This document shows positions 8,328 to 16,235 of a stretch of DNA of 64,000 bases, piece after piece; position 1 is the stretch's first letter, and every line of letters begins with the position of its first letter. The DNA is from Brevibacillus sp. SYP-B805 (lineage in GTDB: Bacteria; Bacillota; Bacilli; Brevibacillales; Brevibacillaceae), in the NCBI RefSeq assembly GCF_011059135.1, contig NZ_JAALGD010000003.1, forward strand, positions 62,001 through 126,000, given 5' to 3'. Below the pieces are notes generated by a model. The model was not told the DNA's origin and made no database searches. It saw nothing but the letters and a program-made list of their open reading frames with translations. The position numbers and the translations under genes were made by a program.

Positions 8328-9014
8328 TCATTCCCCGACGCCTTTTTTGTGCAGTTCCAGTTGCCGCTCATAGCACGCGCGGATGATCTTGGCCTGGTCC
8401 CCCTGCGAAATCTGGACGAATTTGACCGAAATCCACTGATGCGTACCGGCTTCCTCCGGCGCTTTGCAGCGGGTAATCTCCCCTTCCGCAAATGCATGGG
8501 CGACGCTTCCCGCTTTGCTGGGCAGCGAGAGCCAGATCAGCAGCTTGTCCCCCGGTTTGAACCGGAACTCGGCCGGACAGGTAAAGGCCAGACCGCCGCC
8601 GCTTAGATCGGTGGTGCGGGCGAGCAGGTGATAGTTCCGGACATGATCCTGCATTTTGACGGCAATATCCACATGGGTATCCACCCGCAGATAGTTGCGC
8701 CGCTGGGTGCGCGTAATCTGGTCGATTGACGCCAGCCTGATCAGCAGCAAACGGATATTCTCCCTGCGTTCCCCGAGCACTTCGGAGTGAAAATGAAATT
8801 GGGCCCCGTCTTCCCCGATGTACGATACTTCAATGGCGGTCCCTTCCGGCAGCAGCGCGGTTTTGCCGGTTTCCTCATGGATCGGAAACTCGATCGCCGC
8901 CACGTCCCCCTGAACATCAGCCACGCGCGATTTGTATGTATGCTTGCTTGCTGCAGCGTTCTGGCTGGTGATATGTATCCGAAGCATCTGTCCGACTCGC
9001 GGTAGCACGATCAC
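8328..9014 (-). CDS. ypfA: PilZ-domain c-di-GMP receptor (YpfA/YcgR family)
   Basis: This 228-residue cytoplasmic protein has an N-terminal YcgR-type flagellar-brake domain (about 1-95) and a C-terminal PilZ domain (about 97-215). The c-di-GMP binding residues are present: RRNYLRVD (the RxxxR block) near residue 105 and DLSGGGLAF (the DxSxxG block) near 139. Proteins of this type slow flagellar motion or alter surface behaviour when c-di-GMP is high. GTG at 9014 has an AGGGGG site 8 nt upstream. An EAL-domain protein that could consume the same messenger lies at 45147-46973. The binding is inferred from motifs. Confidence 0.88.
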   Translation of the reverse strand: MIVLPRVGQMLRIHITSQNAAASKHTYKSRVADVQGDVAAIEFPIHEETGKTALLPEGTAIEVSYIGEDGAQFHFHSEVLGERRENIRLLLIRLASIDQITRTQRRNYLRVDTHVDIAVKMQDHVRNYHLLARTTDLSGGGLAFTCPAEFRFKPGDKLLIWLSLPSKAGSVAHAFAEGEITRCKAPEEAGTHQWISVKFVQISQGDQAKIIRACYERQLELHKKGVGE

Positions 9015-9084
9015 GGGTCTTACCCCCTTTTGTTTGCCTGCGCCTAACCATCATTATACACGGTTATCCATGGAAACGGCAAAT

Positions 9085-9115
9085 GGAGGAAGCTCTTTTT
9101 CAAAGAACTTCCTCC
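9085..9115 (-). terminator. Hairpin after ypeB
   Basis: GGAGGAAG and CTTCCTCC, extended by TCTTT/AAAGA, form a long stem just after the ypeB stop on the minus strand. There is no long T-run, but its position suggests the end of the sleB-ypeB transcript. Confidence 0.6.
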
Positions 9116-9121
9116 CCGGTC

Positions 9122-10474
9122 TTACTTCACGCCCGTATCCATTTTCACCACTTCTTCTTCATCGCCCGTCAGCGCGTTGATGTAAATCAGATACTGGTCG
9201 TTTTGAAAGTTTCCCGTGAACTCGTAGCACAGCACTTCCTTGCCGTCATTCTTGCTTTCAATGAGGGCCAGCCGCTGCTTGCTCACGTTCACGTTGGGAT
9301 TTACCATCTGTCGGGCGCGCTGCATGCTTACTTTCGGTTTGGGAATGGACCGCGGCTTGTGGTTGAACAAGTATTCGGCTGCATGGAAACCGGTCACGTC
9401 CCCATTGTCCAGCGCCACTTTCACCGTGACGGCATCCGGATAGATGCGTACGCCGTTGATTTCCGGCACGAACGTAAACACCGCGAGCCCGTCATACACA
9501 TCGCTTTCCGCCGCGACCATATTGGCATAGCCGTGGGCCCGCAGGAACCGGCTGCCGCTTGCTTCCGCCTGCTGCATCGTCAGCTTTTGTTCCCGGATGT
9601 CCCGCTCGCTCAACAACCAGATCACCTTGCCACCGCGTTTCGTCACTTCCAGATTGAGCGGGTTTTTCAGCCTGCTGCCGGTGAACCGCAGGCTGTATGC
9701 CGAGTACTCTTCTCCCTTGCCGTTCGAGTCGATCTCCACGTTTACCTCGCCCGGCTTCAGACCGATGAAGGCAAACGCGGCGCGCTTCGCTTCCTCCGGG
9801 CTTACTTTCGTGCCGCTTATCCCCTTGATCCGCAGCTTTCTCTTGCCATCTAGGTTTTGAATGCCGGGCCCCCAATCCACCTCGGGGAATTCCTGCACGC
9901 GCTTCTCCATGGTCTTGAAACCGTCGATAATCGTGTTATCCTCTTTTTTGTCATCGGAGGCGAGCGCTGTTTCCACATCCATCCAGCGCAGCTTCTTGTC
10001 GATGATCTTCGTCTGCACATGATCCAGCTGCTTCTGAATCGCTGCCGCATTGCTGTACAGGCTTTGCAGCGTCTTGTATTCCCGCTGCGAGAGCGGTTCC
10101 TTTGCCAAATCCCGCACGGCAACCCGGTAGGAGAAGTCCGCTACCTTGGCCAGAAATTCTTCCGTGTTGTTGAACGGCATCAGGGTAAGCGGCAGCTGTC
10201 CGACATCGGACTGCGCCGCATAGGCCAGCCTCCAGACGTTCGTCAGGCAAGGGGTAATCTGCCTGCGGGAATTGACCACGATCGACTTGCCCAATTCGTC
10301 GTGCAGCTTGTCAATATGATAGTTCAAATCATGAAAAGCCCGTTGGTACTGGTTTTCCGCCTTGATGAGAATCGAGTTCTTCTCGTTATGCTCCTGATAG
10401 CCCCACATACCGGCACCCACCAACGCTACGGCGGCAACCGGAAGTAGAACACGCGCGACAACTCCGTAAATCAC
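9122..10474 (-). CDS. ypeB: Spore germination protein YpeB
   Basis: YpeB is a spore protein that stabilises and localises the cortex-lytic enzyme SleB. The 450-residue product has an N-terminal membrane anchor (about residues 8-25), a long helical YpeB domain, and C-terminal PepSY-like repeats (for example VSPEEAKRAAFAFIGL and VSMQRARQMV). The GTG at 10474 is preferred because AAAGGAGG lies 7 nt upstream; the TTG at 10492 overlaps that site. It follows sleB by 21 nt in the forespore operon. Confidence 0.94.
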   Translation of the reverse strand: MIYGVVARVLLPVAAVALVGAGMWGYQEHNEKNSILIKAENQYQRAFHDLNYHIDKLHDELGKSIVVNSRRQITPCLTNVWRLAYAAQSDVGQLPLTLMPFNNTEEFLAKVADFSYRVAVRDLAKEPLSQREYKTLQSLYSNAAAIQKQLDHVQTKIIDKKLRWMDVETALASDDKKEDNTIIDGFKTMEKRVQEFPEVDWGPGIQNLDGKRKLRIKGISGTKVSPEEAKRAAFAFIGLKPGEVNVEIDSNGKGEEYSAYSLRFTGSRLKNPLNLEVTKRGGKVIWLLSERDIREQKLTMQQAEASGSRFLRAHGYANMVAAESDVYDGLAVFTFVPEINGVRIYPDAVTVKVALDNGDVTGFHAAEYLFNHKPRSIPKPKVSMQRARQMVNPNVNVSKQRLALIESKNDGKEVLCYEFTGNFQNDQYLIYINALTGDEEEVVKMDTGVK

Positions 10475-10495
10475 CCTACCGCCTCCTTTCAATAA

Positions 10496-11038
10496 TCACC
10501 GACAAAAGATGTGCTTGCCGATTTTCTTCACCTGCGGCCTGCTCCAGATCCACTGGGAGGTGGCTGTCGCGGGATTGAAGTAATAGACGCAGCCGCCCGT
10601 CGGGTCCCAACCCCTCAGCGCATCATTCACTGCTTTCTTGGCCGACTCATTCGGGTTGAGCCAGATCTGCCCGTCGGCCACAGCGGTGAAGGCACGCGGC
10701 TCAAAGATAACCCCCGCCGGCGTATCCGGGAAGTTGGGGCTTTTGGTCCGGTTGAGGATGACGGCGGCAATCGCCACTTGTCCTATGTACGGTTCTCCCC
10801 GCGCTTCGCCATAAACGGCATTGGCCATCAGCTTCAGGTCATTGGCAGACAGGCGGGAGGGATGGAAGGTTTTCATCGGTTTTTTCGCCTTGGCAGGCGC
10901 GGCATACTCCTGCGGCTGCATCGTATACGCGCTTTCTCCCGTCGGCCATGTTGCCGCCATCAGGCTGGCGGCGCATGCCGCGGCAATCATCCCCGTCAGA
11001 ACCCTGCCGCTGATGAGCCTGCGACCCGCTTTGTTCAT
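10496..11038 (-). CDS. sleB: Spore cortex-lytic enzyme SleB, short form without PG-binding domain
   Basis: SleB is a lytic transglycosylase that cuts cortex peptidoglycan during germination. The 180-residue product has a signal-like hydrophobic segment (about 12-30), a linker, and a complete catalytic domain with ANAVYGEARGEP; Glu78 corresponds to the catalytic acid of the family. It ends with GGCVYYFNPATA and GKHIFC. Typical SleB is about 300 residues because a peptidoglycan-binding domain precedes the catalytic domain. Here only about 35 residues separate the signal from it. The following ypeB supports SleB rather than CwlJ, which usually pairs with gerQ. A GGGAGG site precedes ATG 11038. 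Confidence 0.9.
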   Translation of the reverse strand: MNKAGRRLISGRVLTGMIAAACAASLMAATWPTGESAYTMQPQEYAAPAKAKKPMKTFHPSRLSANDLKLMANAVYGEARGEPYIGQVAIAAVILNRTKSPNFPDTPAGVIFEPRAFTAVADGQIWLNPNESAKKAVNDALRGWDPTGGCVYYFNPATATSQWIWSRPQVKKIGKHIFCR

Positions 11039-11071
11039 TCGCGATCCTCCCTCAAGAATTTCGGTTGAGCA

Positions 11072-11101
11072 TAGTGTGGATGGAGAAATGGGGCTTTATG
11101 C
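11072..11101 (-). promoter_or_regulatory. Sigma-G promoter for sleB-ypeB
   Basis: On the minus strand GCATA (-35, 11097-11101) and CACACTA (-10, 11072-11078) are exactly 18 nt apart, about 35 nt upstream of the sleB ATG. They match the sigma-G pattern GHATR-N18-CATnHTA at 11 of 12 defined positions. Forespore expression agrees with the known timing of sleB. Confidence 0.7.
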
Positions 11102-11132
11102 AAAAAAAAGAAGAACCGGCAAGAGCCAGTTC
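11102..11132 (-). terminator. Terminator after the 54-residue Cys-motif gene
   Basis: On the minus strand GAACTGGC and GCCGGTTC pair (one G-U) around a TCTT loop and run into TTCTTTTTTT. It directly abuts the sleB promoter. Confidence 0.8.
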
Positions 11133-11141
11133 CTTCCTGTC

Positions 11142-11306
11142 TTATGAACCATCCTCCATGATATGGAAGTGGCGGTTATTGTCGCACAAGCACTGCTTGA
11201 AGCCGGTTTCCACTTCGCCGGCCGGCCCCCGCCGACCGCGCAGCGTAAATTGTTCACCACATACATTGCAGCGGATGGTCACTTTGGTTCGTCCGGTTTT
11301 TGCCAC
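11142..11306 (-). CDS. 54-residue protein with CxxC and CxC motifs
   Basis: The GTG at 11306 is preceded by GGAGGAG at 7 nt. The protein starts MAKTGRTKVTIRCNVCGEQF and ends with CLCDNNRHFHIMEDGS. It has Cys13-x2-Cys16 and Cys39-x-Cys41, followed by two His, so it may bind a metal as a small zinc ribbon. It has its own terminator and lies between prsW and sleB. I do not recognise a named family. A good ribosome site, the Cys pattern and a clean terminator argue that it is real. Confidence 0.7.
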   Translation of the reverse strand: MAKTGRTKVTIRCNVCGEQFTLRGRRGPAGEVETGFKQCLCDNNRHFHIMEDGS

Positions 11307-11327
11307 AGCTCGTCTCCTCCTTACGAG

Positions 11328-12002
11328 CTAGTGTGGCCGACTTTTCGCCGTTTTAGAACCGAACCGGTGAGCCGACTCCACTTTTTTGAGTCCGAACCAC
11401 CACAGCAGAAGCATGAACGGCAGGATCACCCATCCCCATTGTTCCACGGTCAGGAAGATGATGTTGTACAGGGCGTGCAGCAGGATCGGGATGAACAGGG
11501 AAAGTGCCAGAAAGCGGTGTTTCAGGGCCGGGCGTTCGGTGAACTTTCCTTTTCCCAGATAGTAGCCCATCCAGATCCCAAACAGCGCATGGCTGGATAC
11601 GGGCAGCAGCGCACGCCAGAAGGCGATGTCCAGGCCGTTGATGATCAGATACAGGAAGTTTTCCAGGGTGGCGAAGCCCAACGATACGGCGACGGCATAC
11701 ACGATCCCGTCATACGGTTCGTCAAATTCCACGTGCTTGTAGGCCGTATGGTAAACCACCAGCCATTTGAAATATTCCTCCACCAGCGCGGATGAAGCGA
11801 TCGCTTGAAACCATGCGTTGGTCAGGTTCCATTCCGTCTGCATGATATACTGCAGGATCATGATCGGAAAAACAAGCAGGATGCCGAAAAGAAAGGATCG
11901 CACCACCATCGAGATCGGTTCCGGCTGCAGGTTGTCGCGCAGATAAAAATAGCTCATCAAAGCAATACCTGGTGCGATCGCCGCACCCACCAAGGCAATC
12001 AT
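11328..12002 (-). CDS. prsW: Membrane protease PrsW
   Basis: PrsW is an integral membrane glutamic-type protease; in B. subtilis it makes the first cut in anti-sigma factor RsiW. The 224-residue product has about eight membrane helices and the family's EEYFKW motif (about residue 78), with further conserved ENF and SSHALFGIWMGYYLG and LLHALYNI segments. The ATG at 12002 is chosen because AAAGGAG is upstream and the product then matches the family's length near 220. It is divergent from ansA. The window itself holds no rsiW-sigW pair. Confidence 0.9.
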   Translation of the reverse strand: MIALVGAAIAPGIALMSYFYLRDNLQPEPISMVVRSFLFGILLVFPIMILQYIMQTEWNLTNAWFQAIASSALVEEYFKWLVVYHTAYKHVEFDEPYDGIVYAVAVSLGFATLENFLYLIINGLDIAFWRALLPVSSHALFGIWMGYYLGKGKFTERPALKHRFLALSLFIPILLHALYNIIFLTVEQWGWVILPFMLLLWWFGLKKVESAHRFGSKTAKSRPH

Positions 12003-12093
12003 CGCGCGTATTGCTCCTTTACATGGACTATCAATCATCGTACCATGAAAGGGAGTTTGTTGAAAACCCGCATCAGGAGAGGGTAGGTACTTC

Positions 12094-13062
12094 ATGAAAA
12101 AGGTTCTGGTGATCAATACGGGAGGCACGATCGCCATGTCGGTGGACGCGACGGAGAGCGTCAAGCCGATGGATGATCAGGCGGTCGGCAAGATCCTTCC
12201 TTATCTACAGCAGTACGCGGATGTCACGATGGACAATTTTCTCAATCTGCCCAGTCCGCATATCACGCCGCAGATCATGAACCGGCTGCGGCAGCACATT
12301 GAACAGCAGCTGGCGACCACCCCCTACGACGGCATCGTGGTAACCCACGGCACCGATACCCTGGAAGAGACGGCGTTCTTCCTTGACCTTACTTTGTCCC
12401 TGTCCGTTCCCGTGGTGATCACCGGCGCGATGCGCAGCAGCAACGAACTGGGCGCGGACGGTCCCGTCAACCTGATCTCTTCCGTGCGTACGGCCATCGA
12501 TCCCGCCAGCCGCGACAAAGGGGTGCTGGTCGTCTTCAACGACGAGATCCACGCCGCCCGCCATGTGACCAAAACCCACACGAGCAATGTCGCGACGTTT
12601 CAATCGCCGCAGTACGGGCCGATCGGCACCATCAGCAAGAAAAGCGTCAGCTATCACCACGCACCGCTTGAGCGCGAATTTTTCCCGGTGAAGGAAGCCG
12701 CTGCCAATGTGCCGGTATTGAAAGCCGTGGCAGGCATGGAAGCCGCCTGGATTCAATTTCTGCTGGAACAGCCCGTCGATGGCGTGGTGATTGAAGCGCT
12801 GGGGCTGGGGAACCTTCCTCCCGCGATCGTGCCGACCCTTCGGCAGGTGTTGGACAAAGGGATTCCGATCGTGCTGGTTTCCCGCTGTTTCAATGGTGAG
12901 GTGCAGGACGTGTATGATTATGAGGGGGGCGGTCGACAGCTCAAAGCAATGGGCATGATTTTTTCCAACGGCTTGAACGGCCAAAAAGCCCGCCTGAAGC
13001 TGATGGTTGCCTTGGAGCAAACGCGTGATCTGGCGGTATTGCGCGGATACTTCGAACGGTAA
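12094..13062 (+). CDS. ansA: L-asparaginase, type I
   Basis: This enzyme hydrolyses asparagine to aspartate and ammonia in the cytoplasm. The 322-residue protein has both active-site threonine blocks, NTGGTIAMS (about residues 8-16) and VVTHGTDTLEETAFFLDL (about 84-101), and ends with the C-terminal domain containing SRCFNGEVQDVYDYEGGG. No signal peptide is present, which fits the cytoplasmic type I group. The start is an ATG with a GGAGAGGG-like site upstream. It stands alone, divergent from prsW and convergent with glutamate dehydrogenase, and shares a bidirectional terminator with that gene. Confidence 0.92.
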   Translation: MKKVLVINTGGTIAMSVDATESVKPMDDQAVGKILPYLQQYADVTMDNFLNLPSPHITPQIMNRLRQHIEQQLATTPYDGIVVTHGTDTLEETAFFLDLTLSLSVPVVITGAMRSSNELGADGPVNLISSVRTAIDPASRDKGVLVVFNDEIHAARHVTKTHTSNVATFQSPQYGPIGTISKKSVSYHHAPLEREFFPVKEAAANVPVLKAVAGMEAAWIQFLLEQPVDGVVIEALGLGNLPPAIVPTLRQVLDKGIPIVLVSRCFNGEVQDVYDYEGGGRQLKAMGMIFSNGLNGQKARLKLMVALEQTRDLAVLRGYFER

Positions 13063-13066
13063 ATAA

Positions 13067-13172
13067 CCCCGCCCACTTGAGCTATGCTTAACCCCAAAAA
13101 GTGACGTTAACCTTCGAAGCTTCATCCGGGTACTTTTTGGGACCCCTGAACATACTGGTGTCGGCGGGGGCC
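13067..13172 (+). repeat. Dispersed intergenic hairpin repeat, copy A
   Basis: The outer arms are CCCCGCCCACTTGA (13067) and ACTGGTGTCGGCGGGG (13154), which pair as a stem. Between them is a second, unrelated hairpin with CCCAAAAAGT at 13093 and ACTTTTTGGG at 13132. The right arm is shared with copies at 19439, 31748 and 44566. It lies immediately downstream of ansA. Confidence 0.7.
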
Positions 13173-13183
13173 TATAAACGGAT

Positions 13184-13211
13184 AAAGTCCCCTTGCGCAA
13201 GGGGACTTTTT
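13184..13211. terminator. Bidirectional terminator between ansA and glutamate dehydrogenase
   Basis: AAAGTCCCCTTGCGCAAGGGGACTTTTT is a near-perfect palindrome with A- and T-runs on both sides, so it can end transcripts from both convergent genes. Confidence 0.88.
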
Positions 13212-13241
13212 GCATGCGTTTATTGTATGGGAGGCAATGGA

Positions 13242-14531
13242 TTATACCCAACCGCGGAAACGGGACGCTTCCGCCATTTTCCGCACGCCGACCATGTAGG
13301 CGGCCAGGCGCATGTCGACGCGCCGGGTCTGGGACAGGGTGTACACATTCTCGAATGCCTTCACCATCACCTGCTCCAGCTTCGCTTCCACTTCTTCCTC
13401 GGTCCAGTAGTAACCCTGGTTGTTCTGCACCCACTCGAAGTAGGAAACGGTCACGCCGCCCGCGCTGGCCAGCACGTCCGGGACCAGCAGAATGCCGCGT
13501 TCGGTAAGGATTTTGGTTGCTTCCAGCGTGGTCGGGCCGTTGGCGGCTTCCACGACGATGGAGGCTTTGATGTTGTGGGCATTCGCCACGGTGATCTGGT
13601 TTTCGATGGCTGCCGGAACCAGGATGTCGCACTCCAGCTCGAGCAGCTCTTTATTGGAAATGGTATTGGTAAACAGTTTGGTAACGGTGCCAAAGGAATC
13701 ACGGCGGTCCAGCAGGTAATCGATGTCCAGCCCGTTCGGGTCATAGAGGGCCCCGTAGGCGTCCGAGATGCCCACCACTTTGGCGCCGGCATCGTGCATG
13801 AACTTGGACAGATAGCTGCCGGCATTGCCGAAGCCCTGCACCACCACGCGCGCGCCCTCCAGCTGGATGCCGCGGCGTTTCAGCGCCTCGCGAATGCAGA
13901 TGGTAACCCCTTTGGCCGTAGCCGTCTCCCGGCCGTGCGAACCGCCAAGAGCGATCGGTTTGCCTGTAATAAAGCCCGGCGAATCAAACTCGCGGATGCG
14001 GCTGTACTCATCCATCATCCAAGCCATGATTTGCGAGTTCGTAAAGACGTCGGGTGCCGGAATATCTTTGGTCGGTCCCACGATTTGGCTGATGGCGCGC
14101 ACATAGCCGCGGCTCAGGCGTTCCAGCTCGCGGAAAGACATTTCGCGGGGATCGCAAATGATGCCGCCTTTTCCGCCGCCATAAGGGAGATCGACGATGC
14201 CTGCTTTCAGACTCATCCAGATAGAAAGGGCTTTCACTTCATCTTCTGTTACATCCGGATGGAAACGGATGCCGCCCTTCGTCGGGCCGACCGCGTCATT
14301 GTGCTGGGCGCGGTAACCCGTAAACACCTTCACTTCTCCGTTATCCATGCGGACTGGGATGCGAACTGTGAGGACGCGCAGCGGCTCCTTCAGCAGCTCA
14401 TACATCGACTCCGGGTAACCAAGCTTTTCCAAAGCTTCCTTAATGACCGTCTGGGTGGAGACAAGCAGGTTCATGCTCTCTGGTTTGTCCGACCCTTGGG
14501 CGCTGCCGGTTACCACTTCGTGTTTTCCCAT
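13242..14531 (-). CDS. gudB: Glutamate dehydrogenase
   Basis: This catabolic-type enzyme interconverts glutamate with 2-oxoglutarate and ammonia. The 429-residue product carries the substrate-binding segment GPTKGGIRFHP, the catalytic-lysine region LKAGIVDLPYGGGKGG (about 116-131), and the nucleotide-binding fold VVVQGFGNAGS (about 225). The N-terminus is MGKHEVVTGS; GAGGTGG lies 6 nt before the ATG. I see no in-frame duplication of the kind that inactivates gudB in laboratory B. subtilis. Whether it corresponds to RocG or GudB cannot be settled by reading, but gudB is in this chromosomal neighbourhood in B. subtilis. Confidence 0.93.
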   Translation of the reverse strand: MGKHEVVTGSAQGSDKPESMNLLVSTQTVIKEALEKLGYPESMYELLKEPLRVLTVRIPVRMDNGEVKVFTGYRAQHNDAVGPTKGGIRFHPDVTEDEVKALSIWMSLKAGIVDLPYGGGKGGIICDPREMSFRELERLSRGYVRAISQIVGPTKDIPAPDVFTNSQIMAWMMDEYSRIREFDSPGFITGKPIALGGSHGRETATAKGVTICIREALKRRGIQLEGARVVVQGFGNAGSYLSKFMHDAGAKVVGISDAYGALYDPNGLDIDYLLDRRDSFGTVTKLFTNTISNKELLELECDILVPAAIENQITVANAHNIKASIVVEAANGPTTLEATKILTERGILLVPDVLASAGGVTVSYFEWVQNNQGYYWTEEEVEAKLEQVMVKAFENVYTLSQTRRVDMRLAAYMVGVRKMAEASRFRGWV

Positions 14532-14572
14532 TATTTACCACCTCAAAATAGTTGTCGGTAAATCCATCGTTT

Positions 14573-14601
14573 AGTATACACGCTTGTTTTAGGGATGAGA
14601 A
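14573..14601 (-). promoter_or_regulatory. Possible sigma-A promoter for glutamate dehydrogenase
   Basis: On the minus strand TTCTCA and TATACT are 17 nt apart, with -10 about 42 nt before the start codon. It overlaps the 3' end of the upstream helicase gene. Confidence 0.4.
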
Positions 14602-16118
14602 GATAAAAATTGCGCTTTTTCCTTGTCAAACAGAAGTTGTACGGCACCCAGCGTCCCATTCCTGTTTTTCACCAGACTGAGCGTAATTTCATCCATCTGT
14701 TCTCCCGGATACGCCTGGCAGGGTACGGCTTCGTAGCGGATGATGGTATCCACCGCCGCTTCCACCAAAGGCAGCATCTCAACCGAACCGGGCTGCTGCA
14801 CGGATGCCGCCGTGATCACAGGCGTGTCCCATTGTCTTGACCATTGGTGCAGATGATAGGCGGCCAAGGCCGGATTGCCGTGGATCAGGCTGCCGCTGCC
14901 GTCCCGCAGCGCGATGCGGAACAGGTCATCCACGAAGATCACCGGTATTTTCCCGATGGACTGGATGATCCGGCTGATCGTCGCCCCCACCTCCTGCAGG
15001 GTGACATCCAGCGTTCCTTCGATGGTCCACATGTGTTTGGCCGTTTCCGCATACTGCTGGGCGGCGGCGTTGATCTTCTCCGGCTCGATCCTGCCCGCCA
15101 GCACATCGCGCGGCGGCACCTGCAGCATGCGGGCCATGCTTCGGCACCACAGCTTGTAGGCGGTCATCTCCCACGAGACATAGACAACCGGCACTCCCTG
15201 TCCGGCGATCTGGTCGGCCATCTGGCGCAGAAACATCGACTTGCCGCTGGAGACGCTTCCCATCAGCAGGTACAGCCCGGTCGTCAACCCGCCGACCAGC
15301 TTGTTGTCCAGGTCGGGAAATCCGCTGGAAATCCCGCCGACCAGCCCTTTTTGCCGTTTCGCGTATTCCTCCGTAAAGACGGTTACACTGCGAGCGTCCG
15401 GAAACACAGGCATTTTTAGGTTTTCCGAAACCGCTTCGTTTAATAAGTTCATATACAGGTCGAGCGGGTCCTGCGCCCGCACAAACAGATCGTTCACATC
15501 GCGCAGCCCTTCCGGCAGATGGACGATGTATGCTTCTGTCGCCACATTTTCCAGGAGGGAGGCGACCCTGACGCTTTCCCGTCGGCCGGCGTCATCATTC
15601 GGGTAGCTGATGAACACCCGTTTGCCGGCAAGGGCCTGGGCATGCTGCTCCCGAAACGGGGAGAATTCCGGCAACGCCACCGCCGGCAGTTTCGCCTGGG
15701 CAAGCGAGAGCACGTCAAACACATTGCGCACCAGAATGATATCCTGCGCGATGCCGATGACAGGTTGATTGAAGAAGAGATCCGTGCGGCCGAGCAGGCT
15801 CCGGTACTTGGGCTGCCGGTTGTCAATGGTCCGGCCGACCAGATCCATCACCTTGCCGTGCTCGTCCACGATCGGAAAGATGATGCAGTTTTGAAAAAAG
15901 CCGCCGAGCATTCCCTTGCCGGCATGAAAGCCGATCTGGGGACGCTCAAAACCGAGCCGGAACTGCTCCACCGTGTCTGCATCAATCCCTCGTGACAGCA
16001 GATATTCAAGCGCCTCGGGGGTCATCTGCTTCTCATAGTGACCCACCAATTCATCGAGATCCTCCCAGGAAAAGCGTTTCGCCACCCCTTGGTGTTCATC
16101 GAAATGATGTTCTCCCAT
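14589..16118 (-). CDS. TOPRIM-DnaB-type helicase fusion (Twinkle/T7 gp4-like), TOPRIM degenerate
   Basis: The 509-residue protein joins a primase-like half to a replicative helicase half. Residues about 30-120 resemble the DnaG TOPRIM-N region (NCIIFPIVDEHGKVMDLVGR), and about 125-212 form a TOPRIM fold. The helicase part (about 255-505) has Walker A GSVSSGKS (287-294), the DnaB-like YVSWEM, Walker B VIFVDDL (393-399), and LVKNRNGTLGAVQLLFD near the end. No zinc-binding primase domain is present. In the TOPRIM the usual VEG glutamate reads VRN (130-132), and the DGD motif reads PND (173-175), so priming activity is unlikely. ATG 16118 has AAAGGATG upstream; the frame beyond it is shadow. It is a second DnaB-like protein; the role is unknown. 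Confidence 0.85.
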   Translation of the reverse strand: MGEHHFDEHQGVAKRFSWEDLDELVGHYEKQMTPEALEYLLSRGIDADTVEQFRLGFERPQIGFHAGKGMLGGFFQNCIIFPIVDEHGKVMDLVGRTIDNRQPKYRSLLGRTDLFFNQPVIGIAQDIILVRNVFDVLSLAQAKLPAVALPEFSPFREQHAQALAGKRVFISYPNDDAGRRESVRVASLLENVATEAYIVHLPEGLRDVNDLFVRAQDPLDLYMNLLNEAVSENLKMPVFPDARSVTVFTEEYAKRQKGLVGGISSGFPDLDNKLVGGLTTGLYLLMGSVSSGKSMFLRQMADQIAGQGVPVVYVSWEMTAYKLWCRSMARMLQVPPRDVLAGRIEPEKINAAAQQYAETAKHMWTIEGTLDVTLQEVGATISRIIQSIGKIPVIFVDDLFRIALRDGSGSLIHGNPALAAYHLHQWSRQWDTPVITAASVQQPGSVEMLPLVEAAVDTIIRYEAVPCQAYPGEQMDEITLSLVKNRNGTLGAVQLLFDKEKAQFLSSHP

Positions 16119-16235
16119 CGCGGCACATCCTTTCTGCAAGCCGGCTGCCCAGACAATGGAAGCGGGCTTGACGTAATGGTTGGAAAGCGTTATGATCGCT
16201 GATGATTTCAGACCTTTCCCGATGAGGAGGTTCCC

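Noticed and set aside
13101-14561. 486-codon open frame opposite glutamate dehydrogenase
   Set aside because: It mirrors a conserved gene exactly and has no ribosome site.
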